NCBI GenBank assembly: GCA_964030785.1
Contig: OZ034968.1
Span: 22,227,186-22,291,185, forward strand
Direction: 5' to 3'
Length of the DNA: 64,000 bases
Origin: Siderastrea siderea
Lineage: Eukaryota > Cnidaria > Anthozoa > Scleractinia > Rhizangiidae
Below are positions 22,508 through 35,467 of this stretch, piece by piece (the stretch's first letter is position 1; every line of letters starts with the position of its first letter). The position numbers and the translations under genes were made by a program. The notes under the pieces were generated by a model. The model did not search any database. It saw nothing but the letters and a program-made list of their open reading frames with translations, and was not told the DNA's origin.

Positions 22508-23366
22508 AAACAGAAGTATAAAGCTGCTACCTCATTTTTCTCGGATGATGGCGATAAGTAGGGGACTGTGGTCACCCAGAAGTGCTATTTTGCTGACTTA
22601 GATCGTGTTCAAGCTCATAACAAACAAACAAACAAACTGTGAATAACTTTGCAATTTGTACCAGTTTCGTTTTGAAGACGGAGCTCAGTGTAGAAATATT
22701 GACGGGCTTGAGTCACCTTTCATGGATTGGCCCTGACTGCGTTGGCTTCAGAGGCCACGAGTTTTGTACTTAATTGTGCAGAGGTCATAGCAAAGATTTA
22801 TTGTATAGCATCCTTACAAAGTGAAAACTGTTTAAGTTTAAACAACGAGGTTCAAAATTGTTGTCATCATAAACAGGTGTTGCCAAACTGATTAAATCTT
22901 ATCGGCTCGTTGATTGAACGTTACCGTCTTGAGAGCGTAATTATTTGGCCGTGTGCAAATCTTGTGAGTTTAGATTTTCAGTTCGTGGTGAGGTGCATGG
23001 AGAGATGGAAAATCCAACATAAGCATCTCGTACGTTTCTCTCGCTACAGTTTAAGATCCACCCCCCCCCCCCCCTCCCAAAAAAAAGCAGTGCTCATTAG
23101 CTTCCTGAATCATGTTCACTCTAAGCAAATTATGGTCAGAAGTAAACGCCCGTGAACGACGCATGTGCAGAGCCGTTTAGGACGTTTTACAGCTACGTTT
23201 TTGTTAAATTAATTAAACCTTCTTCGCGGTATCCCAAACGTCCCAGAAGAAAGACGAATCGAAATTTTTCAGTAGCCCCTTCCTACGCCTTTGTAGTTCA
23301 CTGAAAAGAATGCATTTTCGCTCTCCTCGCTCCGTGTTTAGTTTACCTGATCTGTACGAACAAGTC

Positions 23367-23533
23367 TAGCCTGTGTAGCAAGCGTTTCAGGTTTGAAGCA
23401 TTTTTCGCTTTTTGGTGGCGCGAAAATTGGGGCCAACGCAAGTGTTGCGCTCGCCCCAATTTTCACGCCACCAAAAAGGGAAAAATGCCTCGAACGGGAG
23501 GAAAAGCCTCGGAAACGCTTGCCACGCAGGCTT
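23367..23533. mobile_element. Palindromic MITE (167 bp) with 9-bp target duplication
   Basis: The unit reads TAGCCTGTGTAGCAAGCG... and ends ...CGCTTGCCACGCAGGCTT. The arms fold back along almost the whole length through 'gcatttttcgctttttggtg' and its inverse. GAACAAGTC occurs on both sides (23358-23366 and 23534-23542). A 9-bp duplication is typical of Mutator-like elements. The two ORFs over it on opposite strands are a consequence of the palindrome. Confidence 0.85.
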
Positions 23534-25013
23534 GAACAAGTCATGGCCGAGAACGTACAATCAGAGCACTCCATGCCTTTTGGTTATGCGTTCGGAGATG
23601 AGGTGCTCTTGCGATCCGTTTTATTTAATTAATCGGAAGTAGAATCAGTTTTATACACGGCGGAACGCCCCTGGAAGAACGCCCCATCAATACTACCAAA
23701 TTGAAAGAAACCGATAATTGTTTACCTGAAACTAATTTTTTTTAAAGCCCTTTCAGCTCGGAAGTTTAATTCACACCATAAACAAGTAGTTACGTACCAG
23801 TAAAGGTACACTGTTTTAAGTAATACCTATCAATTCTGTTGTTTTTCTTTCTGTTTCAACTCATTCCCTCACGTCTCACCGTTTAGCAGGGTCGCCCAGG
23901 GGTTAGCCAAAGTATATCGATGGCATTTCCACATTTGAATGTGGATACTGGCTGATAGGGAGTGCTGAAAAGTGCCTGAAGATGTCAAATTTAGAAGCTG
24001 AAACGTGTTGCTCAGAGGCTTCCATTGTGACCCTGTTTCCTCCCCTGTTTCCACCCTCAGCAAATTGAAAGTTTCGAGAAAAGCACACCATTGGTTACTT
24101 ACAAATGGTCACCTATAGAGAGATTCGTATACCTCTCTTGAAGTTAAAATGTGACCCATGTTATGTACAAAATTTAGCGTGTAATCCTAAAGATGAGACC
24201 TACATCTAACTGTAAACAATTTTTGTGTTCAGATTAAAAATTGCCACCAATTGATTAAAAAAAGAGGTTAACTGATTTGAAAAGAAAAATAACGAATTAA
24301 AAAAAAAACAGACATTCCTCGAGCCTGATTCAGAACACCGTCTCTATGAAATCCCGTTTGAAACGGTTTAGTCATTTTGATCTCTGATGCTGTGCAAGGG
24401 ACCGCCTATGGCCCCGCTCGGCACAACCGACCTCTGGCTCGCACACCGGCTAGAACCTGGGTAGCTTGCGGTATATTGTTCCCGTTTGAGGGGCAAGGCT
24501 ACGAAGACGAACGACGAAGGCTCGAGTCGTTTCGCGGATTCACAGTGCCACTCAGTGTTCAGTGTGCAGTTTACGGCTGCAATCCTGCTCTGTGGAAGTT
24601 CTATTAGTGTCGTGTTGATGTCTTGCAAAGTCAAATCTTTCTACGTAGTCAGATCAGCCTTGCTGCTATGTTTGTCATTTGAGTGTTCAGTTTGCCGATT
24701 TTCGAGATCAGCCACCAACGACGCAGACGAAATTCTTCCGTTTTTCTCCATTTTGGGGGCAGGGACATTTATAAAAATAGTAAGCAGTCTAAAAATAACG
24801 ACCAGCTATTGTTTCTATCGAGAGTCGCCTGTCAAGAAGCTGCAGTTCCTGTTAGTGGAAATATGTATTCATCCACATGCATTTTGTCATGATGAGTCTT
24901 ATCTGTATTGTGAAACCGGATAGAGGGTTGTTCAGAGACTAAAAAAAAGTCCTAATACTCGTGGTCTGAACGAGATTGCCGAGATACTAATAAACAACTT
25001 CATTCACTGGCAA

Positions 25014-25060
25014 TAAATAAATAAATAAATAAATAAATAAAATAAAATAAAATAAAATTG
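25014..25060 (+). repeat. (AAAT)n / (AAAAT)n microsatellite
   Basis: Seven AAAT units followed by about four AAAAT units. Confidence 0.9.
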
Positions 25061-26330
25061 CCCTTCTGCCGAAACTGTGGAACTGTGATGGCATGAACCG
25101 CGTTTGCAGTTTTCTCTCCTACCGAGAAAATCCTAAATGTATGTGACCACTTAAACAATGAGCTTAGCAGTACATTCCTATGGTAATGTGCGTTTGTTTT
25201 TTCATACTGGGTAATTAGATCAGGAAAAAAAATCAGCAAATGTGTACACTTTGGCGCGGCAATAAACAATAATTTAAAGAACAGAAATTATACCCGGTCG
25301 TTTATAAATCTATTTATTTTGCCTCGTGCCAGTATTTTTATTTCAGACCGGATTTTCCCCCTCTAACTGCCGGTTCTTAATCGCTGATCAGTATTTTATG
25401 ATACTTTTGTGGTGTGCTCTCCCGGGGGCGTTCCGATTCCACTTCCGACCAAAACGGATCGAAACAAAAGAGAACGTCATCTTGGAACAAAACGACATCC
25501 ATAACGGGGCCAGAGCGTCACCTCAGTGAGATGAAATGCCTTATTGCCAAGAGAAAGAGGTCATTGCAGTCATTCAATTATTCATGTGTTCGAATCTCGT
25601 TGAAGTCTTTTTTTTTTTAACGATGGCTTGAGTCGCTGAACTGCAATGATCTTTTTTTTTGTGAAATTTCAGTCTTCCTTTAGTCATTCATATGAATTTA
25701 TTCCATGCACACATCATGAAAGCCTCATCGGCCGAAATTCTCGCGACTAGTTAAACGAGTTTTGCTTACACCGATCATATCTTTCCCGATTTTGAAAAAT
25801 GTTAGCTTCAAACGATTTTTTTCTAGTGCCCTTTTTGGTTGTTTTTGTAACGAAAAAAAACTGAGGTAGTAGTCATGGGGACGATAGGTGAAAATGAATA
25901 AAAATATATGCGTCTTCAAATTCCAAACGAAAACGATTGACAAGTGAAAATGATCCCCCTGACAACTGGTATTTTGCTACGCCGTTTTCCGCCAAACGAA
26001 ACTGAGAATTTTGAAAACCCATTAATGTGGACGAAGCAGTTTAGTTTAGAAGGGACAAAGGCCTTATTTGAGTGGCCTGATGTGGGCCGGAACCCGGCGG
26101 AACAGGTAATAAATAAAGAGCTGAGGATTTGACACTGAGCCAAACACACAGAAGATCAAAGAATGAGTTTCGTCACTGACTAATCCACATAATTATTTTA
26201 AATTACGATGTGGCCTTCACGTTCGCACGTCGCAATCAGAGAAAACTAAAGTCGGCCAGAGCGGCCCATGACACACGGGATAAACGTAAGTCGGGAATCG
26301 GCAACCTTGCTTGCTTGAACCATAGCTGAT

Positions 26331-26478
26331 GGGCTACACTTTTTTTCTTTTATAAGAACCATTTTTATAAGAACGTTGAGGCTGAGATTTACCCCAAAAT
26401 TTAAGAAAATGTATGGGCTAAAATAAGAACATCCTCAGGCTCAGCCAAATTTTGCGCGTTTTTATAAAAAAAAAGTGC
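26331..26478. repeat. Foldback repeat with 'ttataagaac' arms
   Basis: 'tttttataagaacgttgagg ctgag' near 26360-26384 is inversely matched by 'ctcaggctcagcc...gcgcgtttttataaaaa' near 26434-26471. About 150 bp, non-coding. Confidence 0.45.
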
Positions 26479-27000
26479 ACACGAGGAAAACACATGACCA
26501 CACGTCGACATCGTTTGATCTCAATTTATGGTAATGATTTTGTCAGTCCAAAGCCAATACACCAGTGTGCATCAAAGATCAATTTCCATTTCACATCCTA
26601 CCTTTTCATAGGATGAGAAATTTTTAAAAACTCCCTTTTTCCCCACCCCAACCCCTGGCCTTGTAGCTAATAGGGTCCCCCTAGGGAAAATTATATTGTA
26701 TTCACCTCTAGTCTCCCTGCCTTTTTCCCTTTTCTTTCGAAAATAGCGTAGATAACCGATTGATTTATATATCTTCGTATATATATGGGATTGTGTGGAA
26801 ATTATCCAGGATAATTTCAGAATGTTTGGTACCGGGGCCATTATAAAAAGTGCAAATAGTTTCGGTGACTGGTAAACATTATAAATATGCTAATTATTTG
26901 ACGCATTACTTTGGTCATCTGGCGTGCCGAAAATAGATCTCGCTTCATATTACGTACGCCCGTCAACCCGTGAGCAGAATTTCCCGCAATTCAGCAGATT

Positions 27001-28416
27001 TCCTTTCGCTTGTATTCCATTATCTTCGGTTCCTTCATCAGAAACAAATCGTCTGAAGCAAACTTGGGGTTTTGTCAGCGTGGTAGAGGGAGTTTTGTGA
27101 ATACAAACGATCAGGATTGTGTTGTGTGGTTTGCTTATCAAGGATCGCGCATGGCGATGAGCTTTGGTGCTTGTTTCGGAGCGAGATCAAGAGGAACGCA
27201 ACAGGTAAGCGTTTCCAAAGCTTTATGCTTTGGGTATGATTCCTCAGTGCATGGACAAACCTTTTGTACAGCTGTTTTTAACCAAGTTAAGATACCTAAA
27301 TCCTTTCCTACATCCGTTCTTTTCAAAACTACTGTATAAGCTTACTAATATAAAATCGTGATGCTCACTTGCATAATTTTCACAAAGCTCTGCTAGGAAT
27401 TTAGCGCCGTTTTGGCGGCTCTGAAAGTTATCTTAATTTCGTGTGTCATATCAGATCGATGATCGCCAAATGCTTTCGCAAATATTGCGATTGTCTTTGT
27501 AAAGTCATACAAATTTCTTTACTAGACGTGAAATGTCTTCGCGTTTGCTTAAGTGTCTGAAGAAGTAATTTCACAAATTGTCTGCAAATCCAGTTTAATT
27601 TCGTTGTAAAAACCTTGATGAGGTTGCGGCTGATAGTGGAGCGAATTAGGAATAGAACATTCTGGTTTCAGTTTAGTAGAAGATTTCGAAACTTCTAGTT
27701 TCCTAACATTTCCCAAATGTTTGCTTGCATCTAATTGTGACTAATGACATGGAAATTCGAGAGTCAATTGTTCTTGTTAATACAAACTTGGGAGTCTGTT
27801 ATGCATGGTCCGTTTGTTATGTTTTATTTTGTCAGAAAACAAGAAATTGGTAAAAACGCGAGCGATTTTAGCTGTTGTGAACATGGCAAAATTACATTTC
27901 CTAATATCGCGTTCGGTCGCAAAAAGTTGGTTTCGATGTATAATGATACCTTTCTTGTCAACAGGAATAACCTTGGCTTACGATATTTGACAGTGACGGT
28001 CTAATTAAAATCGACAACTTCTAGATAAAAAAACAAACGTGAACTGGCATAGAGATATAATTATCACGTACGGGTACGCCATTGCAGAAAATTACAACAT
28101 CGAAGACATTTATCCACCAAAAATTTGCGTAAAAGATCAGATTAGCTTTTAACCGCTTCCTCGATGGCATGGGGTTTAGATGTGGTCGATCTCAGAAATA
28201 ATTCATCCTGTTCGTCAATTATGTGTTGTGTGTTTCCGATTCCTTTCTTTCCGGTACCTTGACTTTGCTGTATCAGTCATTTACACAACAAATAGCGACG
28301 TTGCTACGGAAGAAGATAGTGCCGGAATTAAGTTGAGTTTATTAGAACGAAACAAGAGGGACTTTTTCTCCTTTCTTCTGCTGACATCGTTTGTATTAAA
28401 TAAATGTTTGGCTCTA
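27001..28416. other. Region upstream of CDC42SE, possible untranslated first exon
   Basis: An open, relatively GC-rich segment ends at a good donor, CAACAG|GTAAGC (27207). This could be a 5' UTR exon of CDC42SE (ATG 31332), whose vertebrate relatives have untranslated leader exons, but nothing in the sequence proves it. A block at 27305-27400 recurs in direct orientation at 30405-30470 (acatccgttct...tataaaatcgtgat). No other genes seen. Confidence 0.3.
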
Positions 28417-30290
28417 CGTACCATGCAGCCTTGTTCCAGGCATTCAGATAGTGGCGCGTGAACGAAAAAATTATATAATTATTTGAGTCTCTTCTCGATT
28501 ATGCTCTCAAGGTTGTTCTGAAAACGCGGGGTGCGGGATGCGGGGTGTGGGGTCAACAAAACGGAAAAAATAAAAATAATAGCAAAACAGATGAAATAAA
28601 AAGAAAAAAAGAAAATAGCAAAATACTTACACAAATACAATTAAAAAATACAAGTAAAATATAAAAATAAAGAGAGCATTGAATATTTGCATATCATGCG
28701 AACCAATAAATAAATAAATAAATAAATAAAGAGAAATTTGATCATGGAGTCTGTGTGGAACACTCCTTTTTGCCGTAGTTTTATTTGATTTCATTTTTGA
28801 TGCACTGTTGACTTTAGTTTGTTTGGCATAGAATTACTTCTGTGTTTTTGCACATCTTAATTATTTCAGCAGTTGTAAAATTCGTGGATCCAAAATCCAA
28901 CGGATATCGAGCGATTGGAGCCAATTCCAACATGTTGATTTCATGCATGAGAATAAAATTGTGCACTATTCTAAGCTCATTGCATAAAGAATTTGAGGTA
29001 CTGGTATTCGAGGAGATGCAGCTATTATATGTCTGAACAAAGCAAGGCATTAAGAAGACACCGTTCCTTTTAAATAACAGCACTTTATGTGGTTCTTGCG
29101 TGAGAAGAATAGCCGATACCAGGTTACAAGAGAAGAGACAAGTTCTATTTGTCGCCAACATATGTTGTTGTGCTATTCACAGTCACACACCAATTTGAGT
29201 TTGCCGATACGAGTTGGCCAACATTAGTTTTATCAGGTGAAGGCCGCTTTAATGTAAAGTAATTTCAGAAAAAATGGCTTTGGAAAAGAATCACTTGAAT
29301 AGTATTATTACATTAAAGACAGATTTTGTATCCAGGGAATAACATGCAAAGACCCTCAAAAAAAGGAAAAGTACTTGAAAGTTTCATGACAAGCTCTGCA
29401 GGTTCCGCAGTTTCGCTGTCTACAGTTCAAGAGATCAGCATAGTAAACAGTGGAGTATACACTCAATAACAGACCGACCAAAGGATATATACATGGGGAC
29501 TGTTGAGACTTTGAAACAAAAGGGGATGTCATGACTTTCAAAACAAACATTGCAGCAAAGACCTGCATGAGCACGTGGCTTGTTCTGTACACGCAATTAA
29601 GTAACTCTCGCTGCAGTGTTACAGAGATCGTACCGATGCCAAAATTCGAAGATTGAAGATGCTAAAATTGTACCAATGCTAAGATCAAGGAGAAGATTGA
29701 CGATGCGAAGATTGCAAATTTACGGGAACAATTTCCACAATTCAAAACAGTGCACTATTTTATTCTTGTGCACGAAATCAACATCTTAGGAACTGCTAAC
29801 TCTAATTGACTCCGATTGCTCGATATATCGTTCAGTTGCATTTTGGTTAAATGAGTTTTATAATAATTGCTGCTATACGTGCAAAAACACAGAAGTAATC
29901 TTATGCCAAACAAACTGAAGTCAACAATGCATCAAAAATGAAATAAAATCAAACTACGGCACGATCAAATTTCTCTATTTATTTATTTATTTATTGGTTT
30001 GCGTGATATGCAAATACTCAATGCTCTCTTTATTTTTATATTTTACTTGTATTTTTAAATTGTATTTGTGTATGTATTTAGCTATTTTCTTTCTTCTTTT
30101 AATTTTATCTTTTTTGCTATTATTTTTATTTTTTTTCCGTTTTGTTGACCCCGCACCCTGCAGTCCGCATCCCGCACCCAGCACCCCGCACCCTGCACCC
30201 CAACCCTGCATTTTTGGACAACCATGCTCTCAATATAATTTTTCTGTTCCCGTGTCACTATCTGAACGCCTGGAACAGGTTATGTACCAT
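28417..30290. repeat. Large inverted repeat, arms of about 550 bp around a 760-bp loop
   Basis: The left arm (about 28417-28980) and right arm (about 29740-30290) are inverse copies with modest divergence. Matching landmarks: 'ccaggcattcagatagtg' with its inverse 'cactatctgaacgcctgg'; the GC-rich 'gcggggtgcgggatgcgggg' with its inverse; 'ttgcatatcatgcgaacc' and inverse; AAAT tetranucleotides in both arms; 'gtttttgcac' and inverse. No transposase or RT seen, and terminal duplications could not be defined. Confidence 0.75.
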
Positions 30291-31331
30291 GTTTCTTTTC
30301 CACAAAGTGAAAGTGTATATGCAGTTCTGTTTACCATCTAACCCTGACATTCAGTGATATTTCATGCACAGCCAAAAGCAACATCGAAATTGTCAGCTTG
30401 ATCATTTGCTACATCCGTTCTCTTCAAAACTTGGCGAATATAAAATCGTGATACTCGCATTTCACAAAGTCCGGCTTTATAGCTTTATAGAGGAAGTGAA
30501 CTGTACAAAATTCTTAGGACTATATTGAACAAATTATATAAATCTGCATAGTCTGCATTAGGAAAATTAAAATTTTAAGCTTGCAGGCATCTGATTTATT
30601 AAAAAGGTTCGAAACTTCTTGAGAAAAATCTTGAAAAATGGTGTATTCTTCTTCCTTAACATGTGTGTTTGCCCCGATTTATTTTTTGTCGTTTGGTGCT
30701 GGAACAATTCGAAACGAGAGAAAGGAGAGCGTTCCAATGCATCGGTAACAGATACGCAGATCATCGGTATTTATTGCCAAAGTATTAAACATAAGGACGT
30801 GTTAAGTGCGTGTTGCTTATGACCGAGTGCATTTGGAGTTTTAAAACTCAGTAGTCGATGCAGAAACATTTTTGTCTTTCTTGTATCTATCATGTGAGTG
30901 ATTTTGATCACATTGTTGCAGCATGCACATAAGGATTTTACTGTTTAACCAAAATTTAGCCATTTATCATCATCCAATATTGGAAAACCTGATTTGTATT
31001 ACATTAAATTTTCTAGTTGTCAAAGCACGCTATAGCGAGTACGTGCCATGACATTTTCGGTTTGCTTTAAGCATATCTTTGGGAGAAAATCCCTTGTTCG
31101 ATCAACAAAATGCAAAACGGAAACAATGTTTTGCATGTGACTTCCGGTACCCATGATGCTTAGTTTTTGGAACCGCACCCTCGTGGAAGTGTGGGAAGGG
31201 AATCGAACTGGAACCTCGAATCGTGTGTTTCGTGGACTTCGCCATGATTTTGCGGCTGAAATTCAGATAAGAAAGACTGCATTTTCGATTAGTTTGGATT
31301 AGTGTGAATCGGGAGTTCTTCGATGAGTAGA

Positions 31332-32070
31332 ATGAGTGAGATATGGGTGTGTTTTCCTTGTTGTGTCACGGAACAACCTCAGCCGGTATGGACGGATATT
31401 GTAGTAGCATGTCTGGACTGGGATTACAGAACAATATTGAGCTTACATTCCAACTGATTCTGTGCTTTCTTTCTTTATTTCTAGCGGAGAAAAAGAATAG
31501 ACAGATCTATGATTGGATTACCAACGGATTTTAAAGTTAGTGCCCTGTTTTGCTTCTCGGTTTTATTTGTGGAGATACGTTCGTGAGATAAACCTCGACT
31601 TTGATTTAATTCGTTCACAGCACACAGGGCATATAGGCAGTGGAGATATGGCGTCCGGCTCTGATGTAAGTTCAAACTCTTCACTTTTCTCTCATTAAAA
31701 TGCTATTTTTGAACTTTGATGACAAACCAAAGCTAATTCTTCTTAAATCTTTTATTTACGTTTAACAATTAACCTTGAAGTGGGCTTACAGTTATTGTTT
31801 GAGTTCCTTCGATAACACGTAACCACTCATTGGAAAGCTTACAAATTTCCTCGTGCCAGTTTTGTCACCTCGCGTTCTCAATTATACTCACTACGATTTA
31901 TAAGGAGTTGTTTATAAGATAACGTGTAAACACGTCGCTAACATGTCTGTAATCTGTGTTGTTAGCTTGGTTCAATTCAAGGACAAATGCAATCGAAAGG
32001 TGGCTACCAAGGAATTAGCGTACCGGTCACTTGCACTCCGGTGGGGATTCCAGTAGGCGGAGGGAATTGA
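31332..32070 (+). CDS. CDC42SE: CDC42 small effector protein (CDC42SE/SPEC-like), 4 exons
   Basis: CDC42SE proteins are tiny membrane-anchored binders of GTP-loaded CDC42 that act on cortical actin. Exons 31332-31385, 31485-31535, 31621-31665, 31966-32070 join in phase 0 throughout to 84 codons, exactly the length of human CDC42SE2. Visible: MSEIWVCFPCCVTEQPQP, with the N-terminal cysteines palmitoylated in the family; a basic RRKRIDRS; the CRIB motif MIGLPTDFKHTGHIGSGD with both histidines and the closing IG; and a C-terminal SIQGQMQSKGGYQG block. Donors GTATGG, GTTAGT and GTAAGT with AG acceptors are all acceptable. The three ORFs longer than 60 codons in this interval are out of frame. Which paralog (CDC42SE1 or CDC42SE2) is not decidable in a cnidarian. 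Confidence 0.95.
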
Positions 32071-32937
32071 AGCTTGCATATCATTGTAGAAAATATAGTA
32101 AGTTGACAATCTTTCCTTCTTTTATAGTTTTAATTTGCCGAGATTTTAGTTTCGATACATTGCAAAGTCATATTACATTTACATGTATTTATCTCATAAT
32201 TATTCAAATGCCTTGACTCGTAAAATGTTTTCACACTTTCGTAAAATTTCCTTTCATTTTCGACGCTGCTTTTCTAATAGTTTCTAAATCGTATGATCCA
32301 CACATAAGTAAATTTCTGAATATTTCACTGTTTGTTGGTTTTAAATGCTAAATGGTGTTGTAAATATTTTTTAGAAGAACTATAACTGTGAAGCACAGAA
32401 ATGTGCATTGTCTCTGATTTTGAGTTCAATGTTAAATTTAATGTCTTGTTTATTTTTGCTGTACTCATGGCGAAAGAGGTTGATTGCAACTCAGTGCTAC
32501 CGAAAAGTGTGATTTTTTGCGCTGTTTGGACTGTGAGAAACAGGCAGACAACTATTGTTAGCCTTTTGGCAGGAGATGCCCAGGAGACTCAGCAAAGGCT
32601 ATTCCATATGTTGCAATTGTAAAGAGGAGGGGTTGTAATATCGTTTTCTTAAATTCAGTAACCTAAATATACATGGAGCAAAGTTTCGCAGATTATTTCT
32701 TAGCGGGAGGTTATTTTCGCAGATTTATAGAAACTGCGAATTTTGCAAAAATTGGATGCTGCAAAAATTTCATGCCACTTGTTTTGGTAGACATTTTCAC
32801 TGTTTCCAACACCACCTTGTTTGGGGAGCAAAAACGGCAGTAGGATAAATGTAGGGGATCTTGGCCAGCTCTGAACCTCTGAGTTTTGCCAAGTTTTGGG
32901 ATTTTTACAGTAAATATTGGTCCTCTGGTTATTTGAC
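32071..32937. other. Probable CDC42SE 3' UTR and flanking DNA
   Basis: AT-rich and without coding signals I can support. Longer ORFs at 32401-32622 (plus) and 32700-32965 (minus) show no recognisable domain. I could not fix a poly(A) site. Confidence 0.4.
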
Positions 32938-33272
32938 ATACACCTAATTGCAATAACGTTGCCATATAAAAATGAAAAAAAGGGAAAAGAAACTACCCAA
33001 ATAAGAATAAATTATTTACGCTAACTACATTCAGGGAATTGCTCTGACGAAGGGTTAAGGCTCGAAAGGTCTTTAAGGTGGCCAATTTAATTTGTTTCAA
33101 CTCATTTGACATCAGATTGAAGTATCACACCATCGTCTATAAATAATTGCTTTGAGAATTATGAAGATCTAAGAATTAATGTGCATTGCTAATTAATTCC
33201 TATTTGGCTTTTTTGTTTATTCTTTTTTCCTTTTTTGTATGACAGCGTTATTGCAATTAGGTGTACATGTAG
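32938..33272 (+). mobile_element. Penelope-terminal-like unit with inverted ends
   Basis: 'cacctaattgcaataacg' (32942 on) is inversely repeated at 33240-33262 as 'cgttattgcaattaggtg'. Between them is GCTCTGACGAAGGG...GGCTCGAAAGGTC (33042-33072), which resembles the CUGANGA/GAAA/GUC layout found at the other Penelope ends in this window but with poor helix I and III pairing. A similar fold, inverted ends around a hammerhead-like core, is seen at 41509-42112. Confidence 0.45.
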
Positions 33273-34422
33273 AGAGAAAGCATTCAAAGTTTCAAACAAA
33301 GTTTCAAATGTTTATACAGTCCCTTTAATGAAAATGTACAAATAATCTTCCAATTTCAAGTGACACATGAAAATTTTTAATGACTGTCAATACATGTAAA
33401 TGTAGTAACATCTCTGATGGTCTAATTTTCGATTATTTGAATGATGTAAAATTGATTGTAATCAAAGAGCAAAGTCATCATGTACCTTCAGCATTTTTTA
33501 AGGGACAGAGGTCTTGTTAAGAGTTTGAATGGAAGGATACTCCCAGTTAAATGATGTTAATACAAGGTAATAATAATTGTAATGGATTTTCAGCTATTAT
33601 GAGAAACTTAGCAAGTATAAGTGACTGTGAAAAGACCTTCTGGCTCTCTACAAGATCCCTGACTTACAATTCAGTGTTATACTTACACTTTTTCTCAGTG
33701 AGAAGATAGAAGATGCAGTTTTTTTTTTCTTTAACTTTTGCACTGCCTACAGGCTCAAATTGTGTATTTCTGGTACTTACTCGCTTGCCTAACAGGCAAG
33801 CTGTCTCCCAACTAACTGTAATGAGAAAATTAATTTGGGCACATTAGCAAGCAAAATGAGCTCCAGGCCTTTGGCCACCTTGCCTTATTAGTTTTGTTCA
33901 AACCCTTAAGACGTAGGTAATGAACTTACATCCACTTAATCTCCTGTTAAATTTTCCTCAGGCTAAAGTCTGTTGTCTGTACAAAAGCCTTTTGCTCTGT
34001 GTGGTTTTTGATAGGTGATTGCGCCTCTTAGAGTTGAGATCCATTTATTATGAGCCTGGCAGTGAATGGTTTCATTTGGCGAAGTTTTAAGCATGAGGGA
34101 AAAAAATCTTTCTTTTTTTTGTTTTTGGTTTTTTCTTTTCAATATATTTGCCTGCTGTTGCCCTTTATGAAACCTCTAGCTATGGCTGTCTTCTTGTGTC
34201 ATTGGGTACTTTGCTCACTGTCCAGGTGGACTTCTAGAAAGAAGTATTATTGTAAAATGGATGTCCTGGAGCTATGCCTTTGTGAAGATTTTAAAAGCAC
34301 ACACATGAAAAAGTAGGCCTCCATAGAACATCCAGATGTCTGCTGGCTATCAACCTTTACTCAGGTGTAAGTCTGTAAATGCACTCTTGCAAAATTGAAA
34401 TGATGATGACCACTGCAGTTAA

Positions 34423-35413
34423 CTCCTTTCTATCCAACCCAAAAACAGTAAAAATTGATCACTTTTTTCTTTTTTTTTTACTCAACAAGTATTAACAATT
34501 ATGTGGAAAGCTATACCTCATTTGAAAGGGTAGGAAATAAGCTTTCCAAAAAAAATTTTTTTTCCCCAAAGAAATCCATAATATTTTAATTAATGTACAT
34601 AAATTAGCATAAATTAGGTTAAAATGACCATTAAATTTGGACAAAAATCAACTTATTTCAATATGACATGTGGCTATGAGAAAAAGCTGAAGGAAAAAAT
34701 ATTCCTTGATGTTTTATCAACATATCCTGCAAATATGACTGAAAAAGAACAAACCGAGATTTAATTGCAATTTTTTAAATGATGACCAACAGAACGCAAA
34801 TCGCATTCATTTGGCACCATGGTAACTGAATGCAAATTGAAGTATTTTGGCGTCTCGACGCTAAATAATTTTACTCCAATGTTTACAGCGAAAAATATTG
34901 AGCTTTGCACCCCCAGATATGAACTTGACAATGAAATAAGCAAGGTTCCGAACGTAATAAGCCGATCTAAATAGTATTTCATCCCAGATTTCATCTCAAT
35001 TCAAGAACTTGTGCTCGCCAACTGCGTAGGCTTCATTTATGAAAGTATCGCTCGCTTACCTCGATTCTTCACTCTTATTTTGGGGCTGACGGACCAATTC
35101 ACTTTCTTTATCACTGGACATTCTTCCATTGCTACTTTCTTCTCCATCCAACAGCTATCGGACTCTCACGGATCGTTAGTCACGCTTAACCGTAAGTCAG
35201 CCATTTTGCTTTTCTCCGAAGGAATTTCCGAAAAAGGCCGTCATATACACCACATTCAAGTGTCTTTTCTCAAGTTTGGAGGAAAACTGGGTAATTTCTT
35301 TCCCAGGCTTTATTTCAAATTTGAGCGCGAAAGGTAAAGCCACGAATTTTTGCGAATTTTTTTTCACTTCCCGTCAAATTCGTCGGGTGAGTTGGTGTGT
35401 GGATAGAAATGAG
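34423..35413. mobile_element. TTAA-flanked TIR element (991 bp)
   Basis: TIRs CTCCTTTCTATCCA and TGGATAGAAATGAG (one mismatch in 14) sit inside TTAA at 34419-34422 and 35414-35417. The body has no transposase. The flanks 'gaaatgatgatgaccactgc' and 'ttaatgata' resemble a sequence at 35648-35690, so the element seems to have jumped into an older repeat. Confidence 0.8.
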
Positions 35414-35467
35414 TTAATGATAATTAGCAACTTAAGCAGCTGATAAAAGAACAATCTGAAAAAAAAA

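Larger units (their letters stand above)
22508..27000. other. Intergenic region without recognised genes
   Basis: Contains a C run at about 23058, the MITE at 23367-23533, a locally GC-rich patch at 24370-24640 that could be a promoter or CpG-rich exon, (AAAT)n/(AAAAT)n at 25014-25060, and a foldback at 26331-26478. ORFs here are short and none shows a family I know. Confidence 0.5.

Noticed and set aside
23338..23642. Paired ORFs on both strands
   Set aside because: Same reason: foldback MITE at 23367-23533.
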